Shown: positions 37,341 to 48,769 of the stretch, in pieces | Layout: every line of letters begins with the position of its first letter | How positions within the stretch are numbered: the first letter of the stretch is position 1 | Assembly: GCA_033980235.1 (NCBI GenBank) | Contig: CM067075.1 | Coordinates: 13,980,716-14,044,715, forward strand | Length of the DNA: 64,000 nt | Direction of reading: 5' to 3' | DNA from: Diadema setosum | Lineage: Eukaryota > Echinodermata > Echinoidea > Diadematoida > Diadematidae | Notes under the pieces: generated by a model | Database searches by the model: none | What the model saw: the letters and a program-made list of their open reading frames with translations, nothing else | Told to the model about the DNA's origin: nothing | Program-made: the position numbers and the translations under genes

Positions 37341-37533
37341 CACACGTGAAGGTACTACGACTTTTTCTCTGAGTGTAATATCGATAGAGATCTACGTTGG
37401 ATGCAAATGTGATCTGCATGACCGACACTCTAACGACTGCACTCTTCCCTTTGCTCAAAATATAGTCTATAATCGGTCGCTTTCCTGTTTCTGCTTGCGT
37501 CAACAAAGAATAATCTTCTCTTTCATGGAAATG

Positions 37534-37540
<7 letters not shown>

Positions 37541-37593
<53 letters not shown>
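37541..37593. repeat. (TA)n microsatellite
   Basis: Two TA blocks in intronic DNA. Confidence 0.95.
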
Positions 37594-38474
37594 GATAGAT
37601 AATGATAATAAATAATTCTTGAATAAATCCTCATCATTTCAGAGAAAGAATCTGTACTTGCAGACAAACACAGAGCTAGCCTATATTGCTTGTTTATTAA
37701 AAAAAAAAAAAAAAATGTCGCTGATGTAGTTATGCCTCCAGTGCTGTGCATTAAAAATTACAATATGTTGAAACAATACTGTAAATTTCAATAAAATGTC
37801 TAATCGCCTGACATTATCAATACCCAAAACAAGGCAGTGAATACTGCGAGCACACCGTAGTATTAGCTCTATAAGGGAATGCATTTTAATCCATATTCAT
37901 CAAGCCAAAAGCCCATTTTAGGATCAACTTTAGTCACTATGATGAAATGATTGATTGGCCACGCTTTCATAGCTGGAACCTGGCTCTGAATCAAAAGATC
38001 ATTGCAAATTATTATTTCGGTCACTTTTGTAATGACTTGTGCATCTGCACATCGACAGTTAACAGTCAGAAGGGCATTGATACTGTTTTATGACTATAAA
38101 ATTAACTCACGTAATAAACCTGGATCTTGCGCTTCACCGTTTGAATTGCCCCTTCTCCATCACGATGCACTAGCATGGAGGTAAATGGGAAAAAAAAGAA
38201 GCTGCTTGATCCTGGTGCAATTATCACAGGCGAATTCCGTGTCGCTTCCTTACTTTGTTACAACAAATCATGACATACTAACTCACCGATACATCAACGT
38301 CAGGCGATCGTATCGAAAGCAAAATTCGACCCTTCCTGTCAATGAGAGGCAACCAGCTGTGCGGGAAATGTGAGAACGGAGATGAACGTGTTGCTTAAAT
38401 ACAGACCGTCGTCAGGTCCCTGGATGGGGAATACCACACTTTTGAATATTCATACACAATGAACTGCAGAATAT

Positions 38475-39167
38475 AAGTCAATTCGCAGTTCCACTTTGCG
38501 CATGAGCAGGAAGAAAACGTCATTAGGCGCGGTCAGACTGGCAAAAGATCGAGAATCAAAATCGCGAAGTTGGTTTTCTTGTACTCGCGCAAGCAAGAGT
38601 GCGCCGTCCGATGGCACGTCTATGACAATGGCCTTGCCTTCGGAGGCACCGCCCGCAAACAGATCGAGAAGTTTCGCACGAAGTTTCGCGAGAAGTTTGC
38701 GGTCACACTGGCAAAACTTCGAGATCTTAAAGATCGCGATCACCACTTCTCGATCTTTTGCCAGTTTGACCGCGCCTAATCTTACGAACAGGCATGTTCA
38801 GAGGGATAAGCATCTATGACGTAATGATTATTCATGACATCCTTATAAATGCTGCTTGCCAGCACATTCACCTGACAGCAAAAGTGGTATTTGGCAATAT
38901 AAATAGAAAGAGATTGTTAATACATTCAATGCAAAATAATGAAATGGATGCTTTCCCATTTAATTGACGGATCATTTTGGTCATCTGGTCTACGCAAGTT
39001 CATTCTTTGTTTGAAGAGGATTGATGAATCCCATAAATTCATTACGTAAAGCTTAAACATTATGTCGCTCTGAAAACGAGTGAAGTACTATAAACCGTCT
39101 GAGAAAAAAAAATGGTCATTAACATGGTCATTGCCAATGTGCCCATGAGCTAACTCCAAACTGACCT
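38475..39167. mobile_element. AT-type MITE, copy 1, containing a nested MITE
   Basis: Collinear with 58226-58663: TTCCACTTTGCGCATGAGCA near the left; TTGCCAGCACATTCACCTGA, ACAATGAAATGGATG-like text and GAAAACGAGTGAAGT inside; and a right end TCCAAACTGACCT corresponding to TACGAACTGGCTT. AT lies directly left of the element. The right copy of AT has changed by a base. A second MITE is inserted at 38524-38778. Confidence 0.85.
38524..38778. mobile_element. Nested AT-flanked MITE (TAGGCGCGGTCA ends)
   Basis: Ends TAGGCGCGGTCAGACTGGCA and (reverse complement of the right end) TAGGCGCGGTCAAACTGGCA, flanked by AT at 38522-38523 and 38779-38780. The unoccupied site is visible at 58260-58290, where GTCATTTGTACCAACAGG corresponds to GTCAT | ATCTTACGAACAGG here. 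Internal CTTCGAGATC / GATCGCGATC repeats are present. Non-coding. Confidence 0.92.
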
Positions 39168-39703
39168 AATGACATAAAAACAATAAAATCTATATTGCGG
39201 CAAGTCTACTTCGACACCAAGCAACATATACCTCGTAAGGGATGGGAGGGGATGGTGTAGGGATTTTCATTATGATTTTAGATTCTAGCCGATGTCATTT
39301 TTTTAACACATGTTCTAACATTGGGACAAACATAATAGTAATTGGTCATTAGTATGGGGCGGGGGGGGGGGGGGCGTACAAAAATGATCCACCTTCGCGT
39401 TCATCACATCCATTCAGCGCTAAATGCTATAACTTTACTGGATATACTGTAGTGAAGTCTCTCTACATATCTTATAACATTAAATGGGTTAGTCAAATAC
39501 CGGTTAGTGATTGGATAAACCCAGTCACGTGATGGAGGCACATTGGTTATGTTTGCCCATGAGCAGACCATTTTTGTGATGGTCTCCCATGGGAAAACAT
39601 TTTCACGTAACAACAATAATGACAAACGATACCAAACGATTGAACGATCATATTTTTCACGCAATCGATAGGATGAATTTGCCTAACCCATGACTAACCC
39701 ATA

Positions 39704-39739
39704 AGTGATGGTTTTTGGTTAAAATTAGGCTGTAACCTG
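39704..39739. repeat. 36-bp exact repeat, copy 2
   Basis: Identical to 35072-35107. Flanks differ on both sides. Confidence 0.85.
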
Positions 39740-40392
39740 TAATTGCTCACAATTTTTTTTTTGTCGCTTTCTATATCCATTACTCCTGACTGCGTTCATA
39801 CCTCAGCAAGTTTATGTAAATTTTAATAGGCAATTGAACTACACATCTCATTTACAATACAGTTTCACATTTAATTTGAGTGTATTACAAGCCAGCAGTT
39901 CCTAATTCAATAACTTAGTTCTAATTGATTGTGGTGACATGTAGCAAACTCAGTTCACATATACACTGAGTAACTATCGGTGCTCACCTTCAACACTCCT
40001 ATAGAAACAAGAGAGTTGCATTTACATCACTAGTTCAATGTCTGTCTATAATACAGGAGAAGATACGTTCTCACATCAGCTACTTATGTAGATATAAGTG
40101 ACGCAAAATCTCTGCTACAGAGATGTGAATATCTTTACCTTTTCCATATAACTCTATCACATTTCCTTACTATGAAAGCGTTAAATTTCATATCATTTTA
40201 CTTTTTTTAACATCCATTATAGTTTCTACACTTTCATCAACTATTTCACCATCTTAGGTAATCAATGATAAACATCTATTCAGCTATTCAGTCCACAATC
40301 ACCAATCATCAACATACCAACTCATAATTATTTCAGTTGTACAAATAGAATTGTACATGAGATCAAAGAGTTTGAAAATTTCAACGACTTAC

Positions 40393-40444
40393 CTGAAAGA
40401 ATGGAGGAGAAACGACAAAGGCATGCAGTTAACTTCTTTAGCAT
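40393..40444 (-). CDS. Probable first coding exon of the formimidoyltransferase-like gene
   Basis: ATG at 40444-40442 starts MLKKLTACLCRFSSILS, followed by donor GTAAGT. Against the family start MxxLVECVPNFSEG the Leu, Cys, Phe and Ser fall at identical spacings, and the length is what exon 2 lacks. However, this exon ends in phase 1 while exon 2 begins in phase 0, so direct splicing would break the frame. A very small exon, an unusual splice or an assembly error is needed. The intron would be about 7.2 kb. Confidence 0.45.
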
Positions 40445-41580
40445 CAGGAGGCAAAGTGATGCTGCTGCTACCTTGACTTTCAGATGACCGGGGATTCCCC
40501 GAAGTTGACGTAAGACAAATTTACATTCCCAGGAATCCTCGCGTCGAATAGGAGTCATAGCAAGAGTAGTTTTGTTTTTTTTTTTTCCGTTGGCATATAT
40601 AATAAGTTTGAAATGACAACATGATCTCAATTCTAGTGCCGTGACCAGAAAAGACAAATCACCAATTATGTGCATATTACATGTATTTGTGTATATCAGC
40701 ACAAAATATGGTATTCTGATTCTGATTCTGATTTTATTTCTGAATTTCTTTTTCATACATAAATGAAGTACAAAGTCAATTGAACAAACAAATTGAGTAC
40801 ATAATAGATTGAATCTGACAATCAAAGCAAATAAATGATTAATTCAAATATTCAACTTTTTTCCCCTGATACAATTCAAAATGAAAATAAACTATTTTGT
40901 GCATACATTTTTGCAAACATAAGTTACAGTATATCTCTTGCTCTAAGACAAATTAGGCAATTCTTGATGTACAGAAATTCAGGAGACCATCGTCATAAGC
41001 AAGCGCTTGACGAGGACAATGGTCTCAAAAAGTGATTGTCTAAACAATACAACATTGTAAGAATATAAGTCACCACTCACTGAGTGGCAATAAGGAGAAA
41101 GGGAGGGAAGAATGAGGGGGAAAAGTGCAGCGGTGCGTTGTGCATTGTGCAAGATGTGAGGAGATCTTGGAAGAATAAAGATTAAAGATTACTGTTTACA
41201 TACGGTAGATAACAAGTACTTGGGTCATTTTTTTTTTTTTTTTTGCAAGGACCTTTGCATTGTGAGATGCGAACATTTCTGTCCCAATTATCATGACTTT
41301 AAGAATTCTTATAGGTTAGCCCATATAGATTATTGAGTATAAATCAAAAGAAAATGTTTTTTGCATTGTGAGACAACGTCTTCTGTAACGGTATATCTAT
41401 ATAAGTATCTTTTGTTTGTTTGAAGCAACTACTATCAATTGCCAAAAAAAAAAAAAAAAAACTTGAACGATCAAGGTCGTGATGACTTTATAGAGTTGCG
41501 GATGTGGGGTTGCCTTTATAGATGTGCGTGCTTGAGTTGTGGGTACCTCCACAACGTACTTATTCCTATAGTTTTGGCGT

Positions 41581-41645
41581 ATGTGTGTGTATGTGCGTGC
41601 GTGTGTGTGTGTGTGTGTGTATGTGCGTGTATGTGTGTGTGCTGT
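41581..41645. repeat. (GT)n microsatellite
   Basis: GTGTGC/GTGTAT repeats. No coding meaning. Confidence 0.95.
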
Positions 41646-41717
41646 GTGCTTTTGCAAATGTTGTTCAGACAAGACTCTGTAAGACCAGCAAAGTGTTAGA
41701 AAAGAGAAGAAACAATT

Positions 41718-41780
41718 ATGATTAAGAATCTCTCCTTTGTATTCATGCTCCTTGCCGTCAACAAGTTATGTGATCTCCAG
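41718..41780 (+). CDS. Possible signal-peptide exon (weak)
   Basis: ATG at 41718 opens MIKNLSFVFMLLAVNKLCDL, a plausible secretion signal (basic start, hydrophobic core). The frame stops a few codons later. The DNA then enters a CCTACTTTT pyrimidine repeat. The text CAGGCTTTC at its end also occurs at the acceptor of the 48518 exon, which encodes a Cys-containing strand-like segment. Available donors do not match that exon in phase, so a link is speculative. Confidence 0.15.
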
Positions 41781-41790
41781 GCTTTCAAGT

Positions 41791-41905
41791 GATCCTACTT
41801 TTCCTTCTTTTTCCTACTTTTTTTTTTTTTTTTTACTGCTGTCCCTACTTTTCTTACTTTGTTGCTTAAAATCCTACTTTTATCTACTTTTTCCTACTTT
41901 TTAAA
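41791..41905 (+). repeat. CCTACTTTT pyrimidine repeat, copy 1
   Basis: Irregular direct repetition of CCTACTTTTTC-like words with intervening C/T text. A related block is at 48640-48715. In frame it would encode SYFFP-like repeats. Low-complexity dispersed repeat. Confidence 0.75.
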
Positions 41906-42474
41906 TAATAGTAGACATCTATAGAGCGCCTTTTCCACTGGATACAAAGCGCTATCAGATGTCATCCCTGGTCGCCCTAGGACTGAGATAAAATATATAC
42001 AAAATACCAGGCAGCGACAGTACAAGTCCAGTGCACATATAGGGACATCAAAATGAATAAGTCTTCAAGTTTTGTTTGAAATGATCAAGTGTTGGTGATG
42101 ATTTCAGAAGAGGAAGGAGCTTATTCCACAGCCTAGGAGCAGAAGAAGAGAAAGCTGCATCGCCAGCTATTTTTTTTTTTCGTGTGTGGTTGAGTGAAGG
42201 TAACGGATGATGAAAGACGAGTGCGCCTAGAGTGAGAGTGTCGTATACCAGACACTCCCCAATGTACTGTGGAGCTCTATTGTTGACTACTTTGTAGACC
42301 AGTAGGAGACGCTTGAATGTGGAGTTGACATATAAGAGGAGTGGCAGGAGAACGAACATGGTACACAAGTCTAGAGGCAGCATTCTGAACTCTCTGTAAG
42401 CGATCCACATCAGCCTGACTGATTCCGCCAAGAAGAGCATTACAGTTTTGGTTAAAAAAAAAAAAAATGTGCAA
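41905..42474 (-). pseudogene. CR1/Rex-like LINE 3' remnant
   Basis: Minus-strand frames read CNALLGGISQADVDRLQRVQ, NAASRLVYH, then (frameshift) LLLVYKVVNNRAPQYIGECL and AAFSSSAPRLWNKLLPLLKS, the usual end of a jockey-superfamily LINE protein. The 3' tail contains GATAGCGCTTTGTATCC and GGCGCTCTATAGATG. Frameshifts and a poly-T/Lys insertion make it inactive. Confidence 0.82.
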
Positions 42475-43388
42475 GGCTACTTGAATAGTTGATATTCAGA
42501 AATGATCAGTATCGCAGATTCTTACTGGTGGGGAGAGCCTCTTCAGCATGAAAGAGGAATAACACAGACCAATCAACCACAAGACTGCTGCCAGCCTCAC
42601 AGCTTTTGCTTGTGTGCAGATGTGATTGATCCCACTGATATTGCAGCCTATGGTAGGTTATAGGACTAGGTTGAGTAGTGCTCAACCAGCTCTTATCATC
42701 GCTCAAAATTACCAGGTAAGCTTGCCATACACTGTAAAAAATAATAATAATTAAAAAAAATAAAAAAGTAGAATTTGACATTCAAAGACTTCCAAAGAAT
42801 ACAACCGAGGGAAAAACGCCACCTACAGCCAGTTTTAGTGGATGTAGAGTTCAAACACATCATGTCTCATGCATGTGCTGGCACACAAATCCTCAGAAAC
42901 CAGAAACTTCCTTTGCTAAAATATGGTTTACCATGTAAATCGTAAGGGTCATATCAAAGCAAGAAATAACATCTTCAGATCCCTTTGCTTGAAATCCTCC
43001 AATAATATATGTTTTTTTTTTTTTTTTTTTAATAATAGTTAACAATGATTGCAATATGAAAAACTTAATATGAAAGTAATTTTTTTTCACCACAGAAACT
43101 AGATCTGGTTTATGTGAGGATGAGTAATGCCCGAGAAAGCATGGATTGGTAGGGACCCATTCGCATTAAACTTGCATATTACTGAGACTAGATCAAAAGC
43201 ACTCAGGTTACATCAGTTTGATCTTTGGCAACAGTTCAAGAAAATGTAAGTTGCCAAATTTGTCAAAAGTTAAAACTTTTGAAACTTATGAGGTTTAACA
43301 TGAGACATATGACTTGTAATACTTCTTTTGTTACTGTTAATGCTGATTTTGTTAATGTTTTTGTGTTTTCTAATCTATTTGTATGAGT

Positions 43389-43452
43389 AGCAAAGTGCGC
43401 TTAGAAACGTCAGTATGAAGCGCCATATAAATGCAATTATTATTATTATTAA

Positions 43453-43489
<37 letters not shown>

Positions 43490-43490
43490 A
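43389..43490 (+). mobile_element. LINE 3' tail with (TTA)n
   Basis: AAAGTGCGCTTAGAAACG, AAGCGCCATATAAATGCAAT, then a long TTA repeat: a typical LINE 3' end on the plus strand. No coding part is attached. Confidence 0.7.
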
Positions 43491-44216
43491 TCCATTTGAA
43501 TCACGGGCAGGTGGCAGATGCGACTACTAGAAATTTTCCTTAATTCATCTGCAAGTTAAACAGCCGAGGTAAGTTAGTTGCTGAAAATCAGATGAACAGG
43601 GAGAAATGTTTACTTAACAGATCACACAAATTGTTAACAAACTTGAGAACAACAGTAATTACTTGGCCATCTTGAAAGATAAGGACTAATAGGAGAGCAG
43701 AAACCTCTTTATGGACAATCTTAAAAGTTGATGGCTTGTTATATCTTACAAGTATTGTTTAAGAGGTTGAATTGTATCATAGGTAAGACATACATTATCT
43801 CGAAGAACCTAGAAGGAAGTAGGAAATGGAGGAACTTCATGGAAAACAATCACAAAAACAATATTTCAATTGAAGTTGAAACCATGAGATGTTGAAGTCC
43901 ACTTCCTGAAGAAACCTTCTGAACTCTCAAAAATATATAGAGAGAAAAGCCATCTAAAGCACACCTGAAAAACCCCTAAACATTTAGGAAAGATTATGAA
44001 TGCATATTCCACAAATAAGAGCACGTGCGTGAATGTTTTAAGTTCAACCGCCAAGAACAGTTTAAGTTTGGAGGAAACAACTTGCAGAAAAATTAGAAGG
44101 CATGATGTCTTTTTAATCCACTGATCTTGCAAATTTTAGTTGATAAGGCTGAACATCTTTTTGTTACCTAGCTACTTTGAATATAATGCAGGAAAATGGT
44201 AGAACAGAAATCTCTT

Positions 44217-44583
44217 AAAGGAGCTCTTTACCTTTGGAAGCAGTGATTTAAAAAAATTTCAAGATATCACATCTGATGCATATGTGTAGGTCATTTGTAT
44301 CACAAAACATCCTACCACATAAAATTTTCGCTATAAAGTCTAGAATATAAGGTGGTGTCTCTGTTTTATCTTAATAAACCATAACTGTAGACGGTTTACT
44401 CTGGAAACATTTTTATTATAACTATTGTTCACATTTTGTATATCTAACAATACTTGACACTGATTATACTGATTCAGATTTTTACATTGGTTGTTTCTAT
44501 CCCTAACTCACATTTTAGAACTATTTTGAGGCACTAGTGCTGGTTTTTTGTTTTTTTTCCTGCAAATGGTAAATTATGCCTTT
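44217..44583 (-). mobile_element. MITE, inverted relative to 56965-57322
   Basis: Shared blocks are TAACTGTAGACGGTTTACTC, TTGTTTCTATCCCTAACTCA and ATTTTAGAACTATTTT, seen reverse-complemented at 57.0-57.2 kb. Ends are AAAGGAGCTCTTTACC and, inverted, AAAGGCATAATTTACC. Confidence 0.8.
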
Positions 44584-44598
44584 AGCAGTCCAGGCAAC

Positions 44599-46453
44599 TA
44601 CCCTGTGAAGGATAACGCCGAAATACCCTATAGAGGATAAAACGGGAGAACCGCGCGAGCTCGCCGAACCTGGCTCGGTGCCAAGCGAATCGCCTTCACG
44701 TGTAAAGTCTATGGGAACCGACAAAACCGCTTCGACATGCGTGCGTTTAAACACACACGGTATATTTTGCTCCCCGCGGATTGCGCTCCTTTTCCCTCAG
44801 AGTGAAGATTATTAGTCTTTCCTTTCATAGACCCTTTTGCAGGATAATCCGCGGGGAGCAAAATTCACACGCTCTCTGTCATAGCACAACATGTTCGAAA
44901 ATTTTGTCCACTTAGTCTCATTCAATCCGGTCTGAATTTTGTCAGGCTATCGCTACTGAAACAGAGAAAAACGCGCACACACCGCGTGCCTCCGTGCTGT
45001 TAGCCCACGTGGAATGGTTATCGTATTGCTCTCTGGCTCGCGTTGCTTGCTTGGTTGCCGCTGTTCGCTGCTGTACGAAGGAACCTCACTCATCTCACAT
45101 TTGATGTAATGTACATGTAATCACAACTGTAAATTTTGGAAATGAATTATGTAGAATGAAATCGATGCTTACATCTTTATAGTATGAACTTCAGGGGACA
45201 TTAAAAGATGGTATCAACGCAGTTTATCAGAAAAATCAAAAGTGAACTGATCACGTCCCTGCGTCGTTGGGAAAGTGCTGTGACATTGCAAAGGCAGTCT
45301 CGCTCGGCAGAGTGTCTGCTGTGGAAAGTTACGTACACATACCAGCCAGGGTTCTTCGGTGGGCTGGGGGAGTGATGTTGTTTTTTTTTAGTGGGGTTTC
45401 CTCGATACCAGTCAGCTGCCACTGAGACCTTACATTAGCATTGTACAGTCTATCCCTGTGCACTAACTAGGCATAATTATTCAATTCTCTTTCCACCTCC
45501 CTGAATTATGGAATATACGCTGCCATGACTACATCGATAACATTTTATGAAGACTAAGATGGCGTTTTGTGTTATATCTACTTGGGACTGTGAGAGAATC
45601 ATAACTGAAAATACAGCTGTAGTTCCAGTTGAGGAGATGTGTGATACCATCGTCTTTACAGTTCGGCAAGTGTACCGGCCACGGGCAGGTAGGAGAACGA
45701 AATCCATTCAGTTGCCAAAACTGGGTTTTGAAATTGCGTTCGATCGTCTATAGAAGATGTTCTTACTCTTATATTATAGATGCGTATAATATACTAATAT
45801 CCACACTGCAGACGATACAAGATGTGACTATTAAATACAGATTTAATAATTGATACATCATGAAATGATTTGAAAAGAAAAAAATAGTTATACGTTCTTC
45901 TCAAGAAACAAGTCATAACTGTATCTTGATAACATATAAAATACTCGAATTCAACACTTTCTGAATGATGCCAGTTTTCGTTTTGTTTTTGCTTTTGATG
46001 TTGTTGACACTCTTGTGTTTGCTGTGGGTGCCTGTGCTTGTGTGCGTACATGAGTGTAGGGGAACTGTGTATTTTGTTTATTTTTTGTGTTTATATCATC
46101 CTGCAACGACGTGTACTTAGTGTAGGCCTAGTTTAAATTAGTTTGGATTTGTGCAAATTGTTGCAATCCATCTTAGCGCGAGTTACTTTACAATACTTGG
46201 TGGATGTGAAGACTGTGTGTGGTATCTCCCCGGCTGGTATGTGACGCTGCGACTTGTCCGGCCTGCATGTGGGTGTACAGGGCCACCCAGCTCATGGCGA
46301 GCGTGCAGCGCTCGCACGAGCCAGCAAAATCCGCAGAATTTCTAGTCATAAATCGGAACGACCGGCAATGAGAATAGAGATAACGATCGCAACGCTTCGT
46401 TGAGCCGCTGAATAGCCCTGAGAGGGTATTTCAGGTTTATCCCTCACAGGGTA
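44599..46453. mobile_element. 1.85-kb DNA element with 38-bp TIRs
   Basis: Ends read TACCCTGTGAAGGATAACGC and CGAAATACCCTATAGAGG at the left. The right end in reverse complement reads TACCCTGTGAGGGATAAACC and TGAAATACCCTCTCAGGG. The terminal 500 bp at the left and 250 bp at the right are CpG-rich and the middle is AT-rich. No transposase-like ORF, so non-autonomous or decayed. The target duplication is unclear. Confidence 0.8.
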
Positions 46454-47300
46454 CTTGCTTGGACTGTTTAGTGAAAGTGGTTAAAATCTGATGGATCATT
46501 TGAAGAGACATACCCAAAATATTGAACCATTTGAAAGGGTCTTGGTAAAATGTGAGACAGAGAAACTTCTTAAAGAAAAAAAAAAGTGAATGGATGGATG
46601 TGTATGCCAATTGTGTCAACATACAAAACTGTAAGTTGAAGGTGAAAACCAAAAGAACAATTGAGAGTATCAAAATTGAAAGGGCACAAATACACTGTAT
46701 TTAAGAAAAAATAGGAACTGTATGGAAAGTATACCGATCATCTATAGTGAATTTGCTCTCAAAAAAATTTGCTCAGATAAAAAGTTTGCTAATTAAAATT
46801 TGCTGAGAAATCACAGAAGCTAGCAAGGACTTAAATGATAATGACAGTCACTGTTTATTCTCCATATCTTGCAAAGAGTTGTTTATGAAATTGACAAGCT
46901 GAAATACTGAGCCAGCAAATATCTGGAGAATAAAAAAGCAGAATCTCAACCATGTAAAATTTCAAAGCCTGAAGGATATGATATTCTCAAAATTATATGA
47001 AGAAGTTTGATATCAAGAATATTGAATGATCTTAAAAGTGCCTGGAATAATTGCAAAATGGAGAAACTTCAGGAAAAGATCAGATGGTTGTATGTGTATT
47101 CCACAAAAAGGGTCACGAGCTGAAAAGAAATTGAATGTTAAGAATTATTAACCATCTCCAGTGAATTTGGCAAAAATTGCAAACAACAAAAATAAATCAT
47201 TGGAAAGAATACAGAATGAGAATTTTCAAAAACTATTTCTAAATTAGTTAATACAAATGGAAGTTGATTCAAGCATACGTGGAATCTAGCATCTACAGAA
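46454..47300. repeat. Diverged repeats without clear function
   Basis: Phrases such as ATATTGAACCATTTGAAAG / ATATTGAATGATCTTAAAAG and AATGTGAGACAGAGAAACTT / AAATGGAGAAACTTCAGG recur about 500 bp apart, and more faintly near 43700-44000. This suggests an old tandem duplication. No intact ORF. Confidence 0.4.
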
Positions 47301-48517
47301 AACCAAAGAAATGAAAACTGATTTATTCATCTTCCAAAAAAAAAATATAGCAAAAAATAATCATTTTTTGCTACTTATAAAGTCAGTAAGACTACAGACA
47401 ATGAAACAAAAAGCAGATGTACATATACTCCTCACGTCTTGTAAAGTGGAGTCATTTTGCTATAGTAGTCTTCTGTCACTTTACATGCGACAATACTACA
47501 TTTCCCTGATTGATACTGAAATATAAAGTATTCGCTTTTCTCTCTCTCTCTCTCTCTCTGGATGTTTTATGTTTTGTGGGTTAAAGTGTTTCAAATTGAG
47601 CTTGTCATATGTTTCCATCCATATCATGTGATTATGCCAAGATAATCTGGAAATTCAGTGGTGGACACTGTACCGTATATAGGTATAAGTGTGTAGACAT
47701 GTAGTGGGTCAGGATTTGCAAAATAAAGATGTTAATGCATTGGTAGATATAATTTCACTTCGTAAGGCCTCACTGCAATGAGACAACGCCTCCTTTATGT
47801 ATGTCTTGCCTGTACAAGTGATAAAGTACAAATGTAATATGATAACACGTGCTCTCATAGACTTATACTGAGCGCTACATTTAAGTAGTTTAAATTAGCA
47901 TGTTATTTTGAAATGTTTGAACACATGTCAAGTGCTTACATAATATATTTGAGATTGAAGGTCTCTTGGAAAGTTAGTTTATTGCTTATCTCATGGTCAT
48001 TCAGCTGGAACTTGAAAGCATGCTAGCCTTGTCTTGAGTATCACTTGAATAGTTTTGTCAAACAACCTTATTTTAAGTCTTCTTCACACTTTGAAATGAA
48101 ACGCACCTCTTCACAACTTCAAATGAATGTAGATAAGTATCATCTTTTTTAAATAGCTTTTGTCAAATATCCTTATTTCCAATCTTTTTCACATTTTGAA
48201 ATAGAACACATCTCTTCTCAACTTCAAAAACATTCAAATGAATGTTGATAAAAGATGTCATCTTTTAAATGGAAGTGTATAACGTACCTTTTTTATTAGT
48301 GTATAACTTACGCATCATGGAATGTTTATGTCATATTTTGTAGGATGATGTTATTACATGGTAGGTGTTTATGTCAATCACAGAATGATGTCTCTTTTTT
48401 ATGCAAGTATTGTAGTAAGTGATCAAGATTCGTGTTGAATGTACTGTGAATACTGTAGATTTGTGTTTGTTTCCTGACATTGTTTTAATAAATGTCTAAC
48501 TTTGTTGTATTTTTCAG

Positions 48518-48599
48518 GCTTTCCCAGGAGCAAAAGTGAGGCTGAGGCAGCAGGATTGTGAGTACAAATTAAAATTTACATGTACCATCAAGAATTCTG
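48518..48599 (+). CDS. Candidate internal exon, unknown protein
   Basis: Between a good acceptor (TTGTATTTTTCAG) and donor (GTGAGT) lies an 82-nt open stretch encoding AFPGAKVRLRQQDCEYKLKF then TCTIKNS. The Cys-x-Tyr-Lys-Leu-x-Phe-x-Cys pattern looks like a beta-strand of an extracellular domain, but I do not recognise a family. A second GTGAGT lies earlier (48557), giving a possible shorter form. No other exon of such a gene could be placed with confidence. Confidence 0.3.
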
Positions 48600-48639
48600 G
48601 TGAGTATCCACGAAAACTACTCCAAAAAGCCTGCACATG

Positions 48640-48715
48640 TCCTGAATCATTCCTACTTTTTTCTCTAATGCCCTATTTTTTCCCTGTCATGTCCTACTTT
48701 TTCCCTATATACTTT
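48640..48715 (+). repeat. CCTACTTTTT pyrimidine repeat, copy 2
   Basis: CCTACTTTTTTC, CCTATTTTTTCCCTGT and CCTACTTTTTCCCTAT in series, the same word family as 41791-41905. Confidence 0.75.
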
Positions 48716-48769
48716 ATTCCTGCTTTTTACATTATCCTGCTTGAAAGCCCGTGATCTCTCACAGATGAT

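Noticed and set aside
38105..38165. Extra minus-strand exon between exon 1 and exon 2 of the formimidoyltransferase-like gene
   Set aside because: A 57-nt stretch (VHRDGEGAIQTVKRKIQVYY) has acceptable splice sites and would even fix the phase, but it adds about 18 residues where the family has no insertion and shows no similarity.
45547..45753. 68-residue plus-strand ORF as a gene or transposase fragment
   Set aside because: No recognisable family motif, and it lies inside a TIR-bounded AT-rich element.
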